33,669 nt of DNA, from the NCBI GenBank assembly GCA_023261545.1, contig JAHFOS010000029.1:1-33669 (forward strand), given 5' to 3'. The first letter of the stretch is position 1, and every line of letters begins with the position of its first letter. Positions 15,841-24,782 of the stretch are shown piece by piece. The DNA comes from a bacterium. Its GTDB lineage: Bacteria > Planctomycetota > JADGBV01. The position numbers and the translations under genes are program-made. Under the pieces are notes generated by a model, which saw only the letters and a program-made list of their open reading frames with translations, was not told the origin of the DNA and searched no databases.

Positions 15841-16680
15841 ATGGAGTTTGAACGCGGATTCCCCGGCATCGAGGCGCCCCGCCTGCGGCTGCCCTTGCGC
15901 CTGCACAACGCCGGCTACGCGCGCTGGGAAGCCGGACATTCCTTCGCGCGGGAACACAGCACCATCTTCGCCGTGGAGCTGATCGTGGCAGGCGACTGTG
16001 AGCTTCTTCAGGACGGCCACCCGGAGGTCATTACGGCGGGAGGCGTCTATCTCCTGCGCCAGGGCGCGAGTCACACTTACCGGACCGGCCCTTCCGGCTT
16101 CCTGCTCAAGCGCTTCGCGAGCATGGCCGGGCCCGCGCTCGAAACGCTGCTCGACCACATGGGCCTCAACAAATTGGACGCGCTGCGCCCCGGACGACCC
16201 GCCGTGATCGAAGGCCTGTTCAGAAAAGCCGTTGCGCTATTCAGGAACCGGCCCGAAGGCCTGGAGATCGAATCCAGCCAGTTGGCCTACCGCCTGCTCG
16301 CGGAACTGGCCCCCAGCGATGTTCCCGCCCTGCCCGAACCCCTGCAACGCGCGCTCGCCTGGATGGAGCGCCACCTGGCGGGCAGCCTGGACACACACTC
16401 GCTCGCGCGCGCGGCGGGACTCAGCCCCGGTCACCTGGGCCGGCTCTTCCAGCGCCACCTCGGCAGCTCGCCCCTGCGCCTGCATCTCGACCGCAAGATG
16501 GCCTGGGCGGCCGAACTCCTGCGCGAGACGACCCAACCCGTGAAGGCCATCGCCGCCGCGGTGGGCTGCCCGGACGCACTCTACTTCTCGACGCAATTCA
16601 AGCGCCGCTACGGCAAAAGTCCGCGCGCCTGGCGGCAGGCGCTGCAGCGGGGCGACGACAAGCGCATCGGAAAGCTTTGA
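15841..16680 (+). CDS. AraC-family transcriptional regulator
   Basis: 279 residues: a cupin-like sensing half (about 15-150, with FAREHSTIFAVELIVAGDCE) and a C-terminal double helix-turn-helix (about 172-272). The second half has LARAAGLSPGHLGRLFQRHL and the conserved ending VGCPDALYFSTQFKRRYGKSPRAWR. The divergent GH4 gene is the obvious target, with a sugar related to the GH4 substrate as effector (inference). The ribosome binding site before the ATG is weak. It converges with a low-GC hypothetical gene only 19 bp beyond its stop. Confidence 0.93.
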   Translation: MEFERGFPGIEAPRLRLPLRLHNAGYARWEAGHSFAREHSTIFAVELIVAGDCELLQDGHPEVITAGGVYLLRQGASHTYRTGPSGFLLKRFASMAGPALETLLDHMGLNKLDALRPGRPAVIEGLFRKAVALFRNRPEGLEIESSQLAYRLLAELAPSDVPALPEPLQRALAWMERHLAGSLDTHSLARAAGLSPGHLGRLFQRHLGSSPLRLHLDRKMAWAAELLRETTQPVKAIAAAVGCPDALYFSTQFKRRYGKSPRAWRQALQRGDDKRIGKL

Positions 16681-16699
16681 CCTTCGCTGGCGAACCTGG

Positions 16700-17182
16700 C
16701 TAGTTCGAAAGATAGCGGAAGTAAACGCGGCCATCCTCACCATCGTCGCTGTCGTAAAATTTCAAAGTATTGCCGGAGAAACTGATCCGGATTGGATTGT
16801 CAAGACGGTGATTCGTATAAATAATTAAATAATATTTTTCATCAACGAACTTCATGCAATATTTCATAAAATCCAACCTGTTTTCAGAGAAAATTAAATT
16901 ATAGAAAAAATCCGTGATGCTCAAAGGAAAGTCTGGCCTCTTGTGCTCTATTTTGTAATTAAAGTGTTCATCAGAAATAAAGTTTGTTTCAACGACCTCG
17001 CTCGTGTACGTTTGATGCCACCTCAGGGCTCCGTCATCCTTAAATTCAAGCATTTCCGTTCCATTCTCCGACAGCCATACGCCCACCAATGATTCAGGTT
17101 TTTGAGATAATATTTGTACGAAGATGGCGGAAATAATTGCCATGGACAGCAGAAAACATGCATTCCTTGTTCTTGGCTTCAA
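16700..17182 (-). CDS. Hypothetical secreted or membrane-anchored protein, AT-rich gene
   Basis: 160 residues from a TTG; an ATG 13 codons later is an alternative start. The N-terminus is hydrophobic (NACFLLSMAIISAIFVQIL), a signal peptide or anchor. The body begins LVGVWLSENGTEMLEFKDDG, resembling the first strands of small lipocalin-like/DUF5004-type domains, followed by alternating beta strands. I cannot name a family. GC is near 40%, far below all neighbours, which suggests recent acquisition. It follows another small secreted protein gene by 42 bp on the same strand. Confidence 0.7.
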   Translation of the reverse strand: MKPRTRNACFLLSMAIISAIFVQILSQKPESLVGVWLSENGTEMLEFKDDGALRWHQTYTSEVVETNFISDEHFNYKIEHKRPDFPLSITDFFYNLIFSENRLDFMKYCMKFVDEKYYLIIYTNHRLDNPIRISFSGNTLKFYDSDDGEDGRVYFRYLSN

Positions 17183-17224
17183 GAAGCAACAGGCGCCTGC
17201 GCAACTTGCCGAAGCCGACGGAAA

Positions 17225-17776
17225 TTACCGGCTGAACGCCAAGCTCGCCTGCAACCTCGGATAGGCCGCCGCCGGTGCGGCGCGCTCGTAGATGGCGAGC
17301 GCGGCGGCGCCTTTTTCGGGGACGTAGGTGATTTCGGCGCAGAAGTTGCGGTCGGGAAGCTCGGCGCGCGCCAGCCAGCGCAGGACTTCGGCTTCGTCCA
17401 GGGTCTTGAACGTGAAGTCGTAGCTTGCGGCGGTCTCGGCCACCTTGCGGTGGAAGGCGGGGATGCTGGCGTCGGCGAAATGGGCCTCGATGCGCATCAA
17501 CTTCCCGGCGGCGTAGAAGACCCGGGTGAGCACGATGTCCTTATCGGCTTCCAGAGAGCCCGTTATTTCATAGGCCAGCATGAGCCTCGTACCCTGCTCC
17601 CGGATGGGGCGGAAAGGCAGGCGCTTGTACCAGCAGCGGCGCTGCACCGAGTCGAGGCTCTCGCCCAGCTTGATGCCGAAGAAGTCCGCGCGCGGGGCGG
17701 CCTGGGCGGACGCGGAAAACAAAATCAATACAAGAAGCAAGGGGAAAATCCTGTAGGGAAAAGCCGTGTGCTTCAT
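17225..17776 (-). CDS. Hypothetical secreted protein
   Basis: 183 residues with a clear signal peptide (MKHTAFPYRIFPLLLVLILF, cleavage probably after ASAQA near residue 26). The mature part starts ADFFGIKLGESLDSVQRRC, the pattern of small periplasmic proteins in which a LGxSxxxV motif begins a compact alpha/beta domain. No catalytic motif seen and no family named. ATG start. It lies downstream of the LysM gene with a family C repeat in the gap (17777-17960). Confidence 0.75.
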   Translation of the reverse strand: MKHTAFPYRIFPLLLVLILFSASAQAAPRADFFGIKLGESLDSVQRRCWYKRLPFRPIREQGTRLMLAYEITGSLEADKDIVLTRVFYAAGKLMRIEAHFADASIPAFHRKVAETAASYDFTFKTLDEAEVLRWLARAELPDRNFCAEITYVPEKGAAALAIYERAAPAAAYPRLQASLAFSR

Positions 17777-17809
17777 GGGTGACCGCTCACTTGTATTTTA
17801 ATGTTTTGT

Positions 17810-17918
17810 AATCTGGAATTCAGGAACTCAGGAAATTGGGATTAAAAACCTGAGCGCAGGCATCACCCAGGATTTGGGTGGGGCCAGATTCCTCGTATCT
17901 TTTCCTGAGTTCCAGATT
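17810..17918. repeat. Family C repeat, copy 2
   Basis: 109 bp with ends AATCTGGAATTCAGGAAC (17810-17827) and CCTGAGTTCCAGATT (to 17918), inverted repeats of each other. Similarity to copy 1 (7916-8206) goes on to about 17952. Uninterrupted here, which allows the nested insertion in copy 1 to be recognised. Non-coding. Confidence 0.72.
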
Positions 17919-17960
17919 CAAATTAAGTCTTCGCATTTTAGACCGGCTGAACTAGGCGCT

Positions 17961-18596
17961 TCATGGCAGGGGTATCCTGAGTTTCATGCCGGGGACGATG
18001 ATTTCTTCCGGGTCGAGGTTGTTCTCCTGGCGGATGCGATCCACGTGATCGTAGTCCTTGTAGAACTTCTTCGAGATGACCCAGAGCGAATCGCGCGACT
18101 TCACGGTGTAGATCTCCACCCGGCCCTGAGGTGCGGTGGACCCCGGGAGCGCGAAACCCGGAGTCTCTTCGGCGGGCGGCGCTTCGGGCGCTTCCGCCGC
18201 CTCGGGCTCGGGGCGTGGAGGGGTGTGCTTGGCGGAAGGGCGCGCCGGCACCGGCACGACCTTGGGTGCGGGACGCGGCACCCCGGGGCTGGATTCCAAC
18301 TCGGGAACTTCCGGCGTGACGGGCGCGGAGGAACGGGGTGGCGCGGGCTGCGGCCCTTGCGCGGTCGGTACGCCAGGCCCTTCGCTGATGGGCGACGGCG
18401 GGACCGCGGCGGAATCGCCAAATTCGGCGACGATGATGACCACCAGCGCCGCAAAGCAGGAGAGCACGCTCAGGACGGCGCAAAAACGCAGCCACAACCC
18501 CTGGTTGCGGCGCAGGTCCTCGTTCTCGGCTTTGAGGCCGCGCACCTTGAGCTCCAAATCGCGAACTTCGTAGTTGGGCTTGCCCTCGTCGCTCAT
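17961..18596 (-). CDS. Membrane-anchored LysM protein
   Basis: 211 residues. Order: a charged coiled-coil-like N-terminus (YEVRDLELKVRGLKAENEDL), one membrane segment (about 34-58, LRFCAVLSVLSCFAALVVII), a Pro/Ala/Glu-rich spacer of about 95 residues, and a C-terminal LysM domain from about 160 (YTVKSRDSLWVISKKFY ... DPEEIIVPGMKLRIP). LysM binds peptidoglycan; the long spacer would span the periplasm. No enzymatic domain. It lies 66 bp downstream of mutS and probably shares its transcript. Confidence 0.88.
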   Translation of the reverse strand: MSDEGKPNYEVRDLELKVRGLKAENEDLRRNQGLWLRFCAVLSVLSCFAALVVIIVAEFGDSAAVPPSPISEGPGVPTAQGPQPAPPRSSAPVTPEVPELESSPGVPRPAPKVVPVPARPSAKHTPPRPEPEAAEAPEAPPAEETPGFALPGSTAPQGRVEIYTVKSRDSLWVISKKFYKDYDHVDRIRQENNLDPEEIIVPGMKLRIPLP

Positions 18597-18662
18597 GGGT
18601 TCAGGAATTCCTCACGCGGCGGGACTCTATTCCTCGGACCGAATTTGTCGAGGCTGGCCCGC

Positions 18663-21314
18663 TCATGGCTTCAGCGACTCCTTGAGCTCGCGCAGCAGCA
18701 GCAAGGCCTGAAGCGGCGTGATGGCGTCGGCGTCGGTTTTCTCCAGGCGTTCCCTCAAGGCGCGCAGCGGCGCGGCATCGTCCATGCGGAAGAGCACGAG
18801 CGGTTCCTCCACGCGGGTTGCCGGGGGCGGAGCGGCCACGCCCTCGCGGCCGGACTCGAAGTGCCGCAGCAGATCCGCGGCGCGGCGGATGACGCGCTCG
18901 GGGAGTCCCGCGAGCTTGGCCACATGGATGCCGTAGCTTTTGTCGGCGAAGCCGGGCTCGATGCGGTGCAAGAAGATGATGCGCCCTTCGTCCTCCTCCA
19001 CGGCCACTTGCAGGTTGGCCACGCCTGGGAGCCTTCCCGCGAGCTCGGTCAGTTCGTGGTAGTGGGTGGCGAACAGGGCGAGGGGCGCCGCGGCGGCCAG
19101 CTCCTCAGTGATGGCCCAGGCCAGGCTCACCCCGTCCAGCGTGCTGGTGCCGCGCCCCACCTCGTCCAGGATGACCAGCGAGCGCGGCGTGGCGTTGTGC
19201 AGGATGTTGGCCGTCTCGTTCATCTCCACCATGAAGGTGCTGCGGCCCGAGCGCAAGTCGTCGCCGGCACCCACGCGCGTGAAGACGCGATCCTTGAGGC
19301 TCAGGCGCGCCCGGGCGGCTGGGACGAAGCTGCCGATTTGCGCCATGATCTGGATGATCCCCACCTGGCGGATGAACGTGGACTTGCCGGCCATGTTGGG
19401 CCCGGTGAGCAGCACGAGCCGCGTGCCGTCGGCGCTGAGCCGCAAGTCGTTGGGGTAGAAAGCGCCGGCGGGCAGCCCGCGCTCCACCACCGGGTGGCGC
19501 CCGGCCTCGAATTCGCTGCACGGCTCAGGGGTGATTTCAGGCCGCGTGTAGCGGTGCCGCGCGGCCGAGTCCGCGAAGGTGCTCAGCACGTCGAGGTCCG
19601 CCAGCCGGCCAGCGGCCTCCATGAGCTCCTCGCCGCGCTCCAGCACCAGCGCGCGCAGCGCCTCGGCGATTTCCATTTCAATGGCGGCGATGCGCTCTTC
19701 GGCGCCGTAGATGCGGTCCTCGTGCTCCTTGAGCTCGGGGATGATGTAGCGCTCGGCATTGGTGAGGGTCTGGCGGCGCACGAAATTCGCCGGCACGCGC
19801 ACGCTCTGGGCCTTGGGCACCTCGATGTAGAAGCCGAAAACCCGGTTCTGGCGCACCTTGAGGCCGGGAAGCCCGAGTTCCCCCTTGAGCCTTTCCTCCA
19901 GGCTCTGGAGGTAATCGTGGCCGTCACCGGCGATGGATTTGAGCCCGTCCAGCTCGCCGTGGACTCCGGGGCGGACCATGCCGCCCTCGCGCAGCGTGAG
20001 CGGCAATTCATCGAGCAACGTCGCCTGGATCTGGCGCGCGAGCTCGGGAAACTCGGGAACCCGCGCCGGGGCAAGCGACGGGCTTTCCGCGAGAATCGCG
20101 TTGAGTTCTGGGATAAGTTCCAGGCTCGACCCCAGGCTTTTGAGGTCGCGCGCGCTGTAGCGCCCGCAGCGCACGCGCCCCAGCGGCCGCTCGATGTCGC
20201 GCAACCGGCTGAGGGTAGCGATGAAGCGCTCGCGGCCCGCGAGGTCTAGGAAGGCCTGCACCGCCTCGTGACGGCGCTCCAGGCGCCGGCCCTCCAGCAG
20301 CGGTTGCGCCAGCCACTGGGCGAGCCGGCGCGCTCCCATGGGGGTGGCGGTCTCATTGAGGCAGGCGTAGAGCGTGCCCCCCTCCCCGCCATCCTGGAGG
20401 TTCTGGAATATTTCCAGGTTGCGCAGCGTCTGGCGGTCGAGGATCAGCGTCTCCTCGTCCGCCAGGGTGCGCACGCGCCTGAGGTGCAGGCGCGCGCCGC
20501 ACTGCGTGTCTTCGAGGTACTTCAAGAGCGCGCCCAGGGGCTTCAGCAGCGGGGCGCCGGCCCCCGCGCCAGCGCCGAAGCCCAGGCCCTCGGCGTTGTG
20601 CAGGCCGTAAATCTTCTGCACCTGCTCGCGGCCGAACTGCTCGGTGAACCACCAGTCGTCGAGGGCGGCGGGCTTGAGCTCCAGCGCCGCGCGGATTTCA
20701 GCGGCCAGGGGGTCCAAGCTCAGGCTGCGCGGCAGCAGCAGCTCGTCGGGGCGGATCGCGCCCAGGAAATCCATGAGGCGCGCGCGCGGCACGTGGCGCA
20801 CGAAGAGCTCGCCGGTGGAGAAATCAATCCAGGCGCAGGAAAGCAGCGCGCCCTCGTTGCAAAGGCAAAAAAGATAGTTGCTGCGCCCGGCCGTGAGCAG
20901 GCTGTCCTCGGTGAGCGTGCCGCTGGTGACCACGCGCACCACCTCGCGGCGCACCAAACCCTTGGCCTTGCGCGGATCCTCCACCTGCTCGCAGACCGCG
21001 ACCCGCAGGCCCGCGCGGATGAGCCGCGGCAGGTATTCCTCCAGCGCGTGGTAAGGGATGCCAGCCATGGGGGTGCGCTGCGCCTCGCGGCCATCGCGCG
21101 AGGTGAGCGTGATGCCCAGCACCTTGGAGGCCGTTTCGGCGTCGCCGTGGAAGGTCTCGTAGAAATCGCCCATGCGGAACAACACCAGCTTGTCGGGGTG
21201 CTGGCGCTTGACCTCGAGGAACTGCGCGAGGAAGGGCGTGGCGCGCTCGCCAGCCTGCGCCGTGGGCGCGCCCGTCGCCGGGGTTGCATCGCTCAGTGCC
21301 GTCGCGCCGTCCAT
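18663..21314 (-). CDS. mutS: DNA mismatch repair protein MutS
   Basis: 883 residues, a normal length. Mismatch-binding motif Phe-x-Glu is F51-Y52-E53 in MGDFYETF. The clamp region includes QNRVFGFYIEVPKA near 489-502. Walker A is GPNMAGKST at 638-646 and Walker B ILDEVGRGT at 715-723, followed by the FATHYHEL switch. It recognises mispairs and starts methyl-directed or nick-directed repair. It sits 45 bp downstream of ispH. No clear ribosome binding site before the ATG. mutL is not in the window. Confidence 0.98.
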   Translation of the reverse strand: MDGATALSDATPATGAPTAQAGERATPFLAQFLEVKRQHPDKLVLFRMGDFYETFHGDAETASKVLGITLTSRDGREAQRTPMAGIPYHALEEYLPRLIRAGLRVAVCEQVEDPRKAKGLVRREVVRVVTSGTLTEDSLLTAGRSNYLFCLCNEGALLSCAWIDFSTGELFVRHVPRARLMDFLGAIRPDELLLPRSLSLDPLAAEIRAALELKPAALDDWWFTEQFGREQVQKIYGLHNAEGLGFGAGAGAGAPLLKPLGALLKYLEDTQCGARLHLRRVRTLADEETLILDRQTLRNLEIFQNLQDGGEGGTLYACLNETATPMGARRLAQWLAQPLLEGRRLERRHEAVQAFLDLAGRERFIATLSRLRDIERPLGRVRCGRYSARDLKSLGSSLELIPELNAILAESPSLAPARVPEFPELARQIQATLLDELPLTLREGGMVRPGVHGELDGLKSIAGDGHDYLQSLEERLKGELGLPGLKVRQNRVFGFYIEVPKAQSVRVPANFVRRQTLTNAERYIIPELKEHEDRIYGAEERIAAIEMEIAEALRALVLERGEELMEAAGRLADLDVLSTFADSAARHRYTRPEITPEPCSEFEAGRHPVVERGLPAGAFYPNDLRLSADGTRLVLLTGPNMAGKSTFIRQVGIIQIMAQIGSFVPAARARLSLKDRVFTRVGAGDDLRSGRSTFMVEMNETANILHNATPRSLVILDEVGRGTSTLDGVSLAWAITEELAAAAPLALFATHYHELTELAGRLPGVANLQVAVEEDEGRIIFLHRIEPGFADKSYGIHVAKLAGLPERVIRRAADLLRHFESGREGVAAPPPATRVEEPLVLFRMDDAAPLRALRERLEKTDADAITPLQALLLLRELKESLKP

Positions 21315-21359
21315 CTGCGGCTGGGGAGGTGGCCGCGCCAGCCGCGCCTCAGGTGGCGC

Positions 21360-22211
21360 TCACCGGCATAGTCCCACGATGGCCTCGTGGACATCGGCGA
21401 TGACGTAGGTCGGGGTGGAGGTGCCAGCGGTGATGCCCGCGTGGCACTTGCCCGTGAACCACTCGGGCTTGAGTTCGGAGGCCGACTCCACGTGATAGGC
21501 GTCCACGCCTTTTTTCTCGCACAGCATCTTGAGCTTGCGCGTGTTGCTGCTGTTCTTGCCGCCCACGACGATCATCACGTCCACCTGGTCGGAGAGCTCC
21601 TCCACCGCCTCCTGGCGCTCGCGCGTGGGCTTGCACACCGTGTTCATGAACTTCACCTCCTCGACGCCGGGCATGCGGCGGATCTGCTCCACCAGGCGCT
21701 CCACGTTCTGGGCGTTCTGCGTGGTCTGCGACACGATCCCTAAGCGCCGGCGCTTCTCGGGCGGGATGCGCTCGATTTGCTGCGCCGCGTCTATGACCAG
21801 GTATTCCTCCAGGTCGCCGACGATGCCGCGCACTTCGACGTGGTGCTCCTCGCCGATGACCACCGGGAAATAACCCGCGGCGCGCATCTTCTTGATGGTG
21901 CGATGGACGTGCTGCACCAGCGGGCAGGTGGCGTCCAGCAGGTTGAAGCCGCGGCGCGCCACCTCGGCCTTGATGCGGTCGGCGGCCCCGTGGGCGGTGA
22001 TCATGACGTTGCGCGTCTCGATATGCTGGATGTCGTCAATGCCGTGCAGCAGCCGGATGCCGCGCTCGCGCAGGTGCGCCACCGTCTGGGGGTTGTGCAC
22101 CAGGTCGCCCAGGATGGTGAGGTCGCCGGCGTTTTCGTAGTCCATGGCCATCTTCACGGCGTCTTCGACCCCGAAACAGGAACCCATGACGCGGGCCAGG
22201 GTGATCTTCAT
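21360..22211 (-). CDS. ispH: 4-hydroxy-3-methylbut-2-enyl diphosphate reductase
   Basis: 283 residues. The last enzyme of the MEP isoprenoid pathway, a [4Fe-4S] reductase making IPP and DMAPP. The three cluster cysteines are in place: Cys12 (GSCFGVEDAV), Cys96 (ATCPLVQHVH) and Cys193 (NTVCKPTRERQ). The active-site pair His124/Glu126 is in EEHHVEVRG, and GTSTPTYV near the C-terminus is normal. ATG start. The 416-bp gap to leuA upstream is filled with repeats, so it may have its own promoter near 22212-22250. Confidence 0.97.
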   Translation of the reverse strand: MKITLARVMGSCFGVEDAVKMAMDYENAGDLTILGDLVHNPQTVAHLRERGIRLLHGIDDIQHIETRNVMITAHGAADRIKAEVARRGFNLLDATCPLVQHVHRTIKKMRAAGYFPVVIGEEHHVEVRGIVGDLEEYLVIDAAQQIERIPPEKRRRLGIVSQTTQNAQNVERLVEQIRRMPGVEEVKFMNTVCKPTRERQEAVEELSDQVDVMIVVGGKNSSNTRKLKMLCEKKGVDAYHVESASELKPEWFTGKCHAGITAGTSTPTYVIADVHEAIVGLCR

Positions 22212-22250
22212 GAAAAAACTGGCACTAAAAGCCTGTTTTTAACGGTTCTG

Positions 22251-22604
22251 CCTTGTCGAACCATCCGCCGTTCGCCCTTTATCCCCCGCTTCGGGGGATG
22301 AGCCCGTCGAAGCCCGTCCTGAGCAGCGTCGAAGGGGGTGGACGGCGGTGAGACCGCGGCCCGTTCATGCTTCGACAAGCTCAGCACGAACGGACCTGAA
22401 TGCCGGTGGCGAAAAACAAGGACACGTTCTTGGAGCCGAACTATTCCACCTTGTCGAACCATCCGCCGTTCGCCCTGAGCCTGTCGAAGGGTGGACGGCG
22501 GTGAGACCGCGGCCCGTTCATGCTTCGACAAGCTCAGCACGAACGGACCTGAATGCCGGTGGCGAAAAACAAGGACACGTTCTTGGAGCCGAACTATTCC
22601 ACCT
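22251..22604. repeat. Tandem pair of dispersed-repeat units
   Basis: Two units start with CCTTGTCGAACCATCCGCCG at 22251 and 22449. They share a perfect 116-bp direct repeat (22336-22451 and 22489-22604), which includes TGCTTCGACAAGCTCAGCAC. Unit 1 carries an extra hairpin segment (CCCCCGCTTCGGGGG). Related copies are at 4907-4977 and 24836-24962. An open frame crosses the units but only because the repeat has no stop in that frame. This fills the gap between ispH and leuA. Confidence 0.88.
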
Positions 22605-22627
22605 ATTCTAGCTGGCCCGCCGGCCTC

Positions 22628-24238
22628 TCAACGGGCCGGACTGAGGGGGAGCTTGGCCGCAGGCGGTCCTGAAATAGGCGCGTGCGTAGGACCGATCTTC
22701 TGCTGCAAATGCCGGTTCACGCACTTCATGAAGGCGCGGCAGCCCGCCTGGACGATGTCCGTGCTCACGCCGCGGCCCTGGTAGGTCACGCCGGCGATGG
22801 CGCAGCGCACGAAGGCCTGCATCTGCGAGTCACGGCCCTGGCCCACGACGACGTCGTGGTAGTCGAGGATCTGGGCGTCCAGCCCCAGCAGGGCGCAGGT
22901 GACGTCCATGAAGGCGGAAAAGGGGCCGTCGCCGTAGCCGATGCCGCGCAGCGTCTCGCCCGTGTCCCTGCGCCGCAACACCACCTCCGCCGAGCTCGGC
23001 AGCACGCCGCTTTCGGCCTTGCAGATGCTGAGCTCAATGATGTGCTCGCCGTCCTCGATGACGTCCATGGCGATGGCGCGAATGTCCTCGGTGCTCGGCG
23101 TCTTCTGCTGGGCCAGCAGGATGACCTGCTCGTAGATGCGCTCGGCCACCGCCTTTTCAACGCCGATGCCGAGGTCGGCGAGCACCTTGGTGATGCCCTT
23201 CAAGCCCGATTGCACATTGAAGGTGATGAGCCGGTGGCCGGCCTCGACGCCGAAGGATTCGGGGTCGTAGCACAGGTAGGTGCGGCGGTCCTTGAGCATG
23301 CCGTCCTGGTGGATGCCCGCGGTGGTGGTTACCACCGCCGAACCCACCAGCGGCTCATTGTAGTTGACGCCCAGCCCACTGAGCTCGCCCACCAGCACGG
23401 CGGTGCGCGCGTATTCCTTGAGGCACACGCCGGTCTCCACGCCGTAGTCGCTCGCGGAAAACGCGCCGCCCGGGGAGCCGTGCAGGCACAGCAACAGCGC
23501 CCCCAGCGAGGCGTTGCCGGCGCGCTCGCCCAGGCCGTTCACGGTGCACTCCACCATGCCGGCCCCGGCCTCGATGGCGGCCAGGGCGTTGGCCACCGCC
23601 AGACCCTTGTCGTTGTGGGTGTGGGCGCTCAAGAGTACGCGCCGCGCCGCCGGCACCTCGGCGAGCAGGCGCGCGAAGATCTCGGCGTATTTGCGCGGGC
23701 TGTTCACGTAGCCCACCGTGTCGGGGATGCTCACGATATCCGCCCCGGCCTCGACGAAGGCGCTGACCAGCTCCGCGAGGTAGGAGAAATCGGTGCGCGT
23801 GCCGTCTTCGAGATACACCAGCAGCTTGTGGAAGCCCCGCCCGGCGCCGTAGCGCACCATTTTCGCGAACACCTCCAGCATGCGCCCGCGGTCGCTTTTG
23901 AACTTGGACTCGATGTGGATGTCGGAGACGCTGGTGAGCAGGTTCAGCATGGAGTGCGGGTGCCGGCCCACCCCCTCGAAGGCTAGGTCAATGTCGCCCT
24001 CGCGCGCGCGCGCGAAGGCGGCCAGCAAAACCGGCGCGTCCTTGAGCAGCTCCCCCGCGCGGGCGGCGGTTTCGAGCTCGCCGGGGGCGGCCACCGGCGT
24101 GCCGATTTCAATGCAGTCCACGCCCAGGCGCACGAGCTGCTCGGCCACCTTGAGTTTGGCATCGGGAGAAAAATGCGCCCCCACCGTCTGCGCGCCGTCG
24201 CGCAGCGTGGTGTCGGCGATGAGGAGGCGCTTCGTCAT
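22628..24238 (-). CDS. leuA: 2-isopropylmalate synthase-type enzyme
   Basis: 536 residues from ATG 24236-24238; an upstream start would add 12 residues. DRE-TIM metallolyase: ADTTLRDGAQ at 8-17 and the metal motif HTHND at 206-210, then VECTVNGLGERAGNASLGAL. The C-terminal third is a LeuA dimer/regulatory domain (GIGYGDGPFSAFMDVTCALL and GRGVSTDIVQAGCRAFM). The enzyme condenses 2-oxoisovalerate with acetyl-CoA in leucine synthesis, and the regulatory domain suggests feedback control. The TTLRDGAQ motif is more usual in CimA (citramalate synthase), so a citramalate or related synthase is the main alternative. No other leu genes are adjacent. Confidence 0.82.
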   Translation of the reverse strand: MTKRLLIADTTLRDGAQTVGAHFSPDAKLKVAEQLVRLGVDCIEIGTPVAAPGELETAARAGELLKDAPVLLAAFARAREGDIDLAFEGVGRHPHSMLNLLTSVSDIHIESKFKSDRGRMLEVFAKMVRYGAGRGFHKLLVYLEDGTRTDFSYLAELVSAFVEAGADIVSIPDTVGYVNSPRKYAEIFARLLAEVPAARRVLLSAHTHNDKGLAVANALAAIEAGAGMVECTVNGLGERAGNASLGALLLCLHGSPGGAFSASDYGVETGVCLKEYARTAVLVGELSGLGVNYNEPLVGSAVVTTTAGIHQDGMLKDRRTYLCYDPESFGVEAGHRLITFNVQSGLKGITKVLADLGIGVEKAVAERIYEQVILLAQQKTPSTEDIRAIAMDVIEDGEHIIELSICKAESGVLPSSAEVVLRRRDTGETLRGIGYGDGPFSAFMDVTCALLGLDAQILDYHDVVVGQGRDSQMQAFVRCAIAGVTYQGRGVSTDIVQAGCRAFMKCVNRHLQQKIGPTHAPISGPPAAKLPLSPAR

Positions 24239-24337
24239 GGGGGGGCCATTGTAGGACGCCGGCCACGCCGCCAAACCGCCGGGCCGTTCCCGCCGTCGTC
24301 CGGCCCATCTGACCCTTCTGGACCCTGGGGGGGGGAT

Positions 24338-24442
24338 GAAACGCGCGTGGAGCCGCCCTTAAATCCTGGCGCTGCTTCAGGCTGAAGGCTGTAGACCGTA
24401 GGCTGGAGAGAAACGCGAGTGGGGCCGCTCTTAAACCTTGGC
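24338..24442. repeat. Two 33-bp direct repeats around a GGCTGTAGACC motif
   Basis: GAAACGCGCGTGGAGCCGCC... at 24338-24370 recurs at 24410-24442 with 28 of 33 bases equal. Between them lies GCTGAAGGCTGTAGACCG. The whole stretch 24239-24476 has no gene; nothing else stands out. Confidence 0.55.
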
Positions 24443-24476
24443 ATTGACGATTACAATCCTAGTCCCAGGCGCCGCC

Positions 24477-24761
24477 ATGGATCAAGACAAATTCGACCGG
24501 CTGAAGCGCATCGCCGATGGCATCCTGCGCGAGGAGGAGGAAGCCCTCCAGAAGTGCGAGAACCAGGTCAGGGTCGCCACCATGAACCTGAAAAGCCTGG
24601 GTCCGCTCCATAAACTCATCGGCGCCAAGGAGGAAAAGGAATCCCTGGACCGGGCGCTCAAGGAACGGGAGCTGCAGCATCAATTCGTGGAAAAAGTGCG
24701 CAAAAACCGATCTCACATTGATACGCGCCGCAAGGTCTTCAGCGAACTCGAAGGTTTTTAA
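24477..24761 (+). CDS. Small hypothetical coiled-coil protein
   Basis: 94 residues from the ATG at 24477. Highly charged and helical throughout (EEEEALQKCENQV, GAKEEKESLDRALKEREL, EKVRKNRSHIDTRRKVFSEL), so a short coiled coil. No membrane segment, no family recognised. Longer versions of the frame begin upstream, but the codons before the ATG do not look coding. Stands alone, with repeats on both sides. Confidence 0.7.
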   Translation: MDQDKFDRLKRIADGILREEEEALQKCENQVRVATMNLKSLGPLHKLIGAKEEKESLDRALKERELQHQFVEKVRKNRSHIDTRRKVFSELEGF

Positions 24762-24782
24762 AACGCTGCGGCCGGCCCCGCC

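Noticed and set aside
17874-20249. 791-residue plus-strand open frame
   Set aside because: It runs antisense to the LysM and mutS genes. Its composition (His/Ala/Gly/Arg-rich, no domains) is that of a shadow of high-GC codons.
22348-22784. Plus-strand frames spanning the tandem repeats
   Set aside because: The repeated peptide (containing ASTSSARTD) arises from the dispersed repeat itself and is seen as spurious ORFs in many genomes.
22628-24238. Citramalate synthase (cimA) as first choice
   Set aside because: TTLRDGAQ favours it, but the NGLGERAGNASL region and the GIHQDG tract fit LeuA better. Kept as an alternative in the entry.
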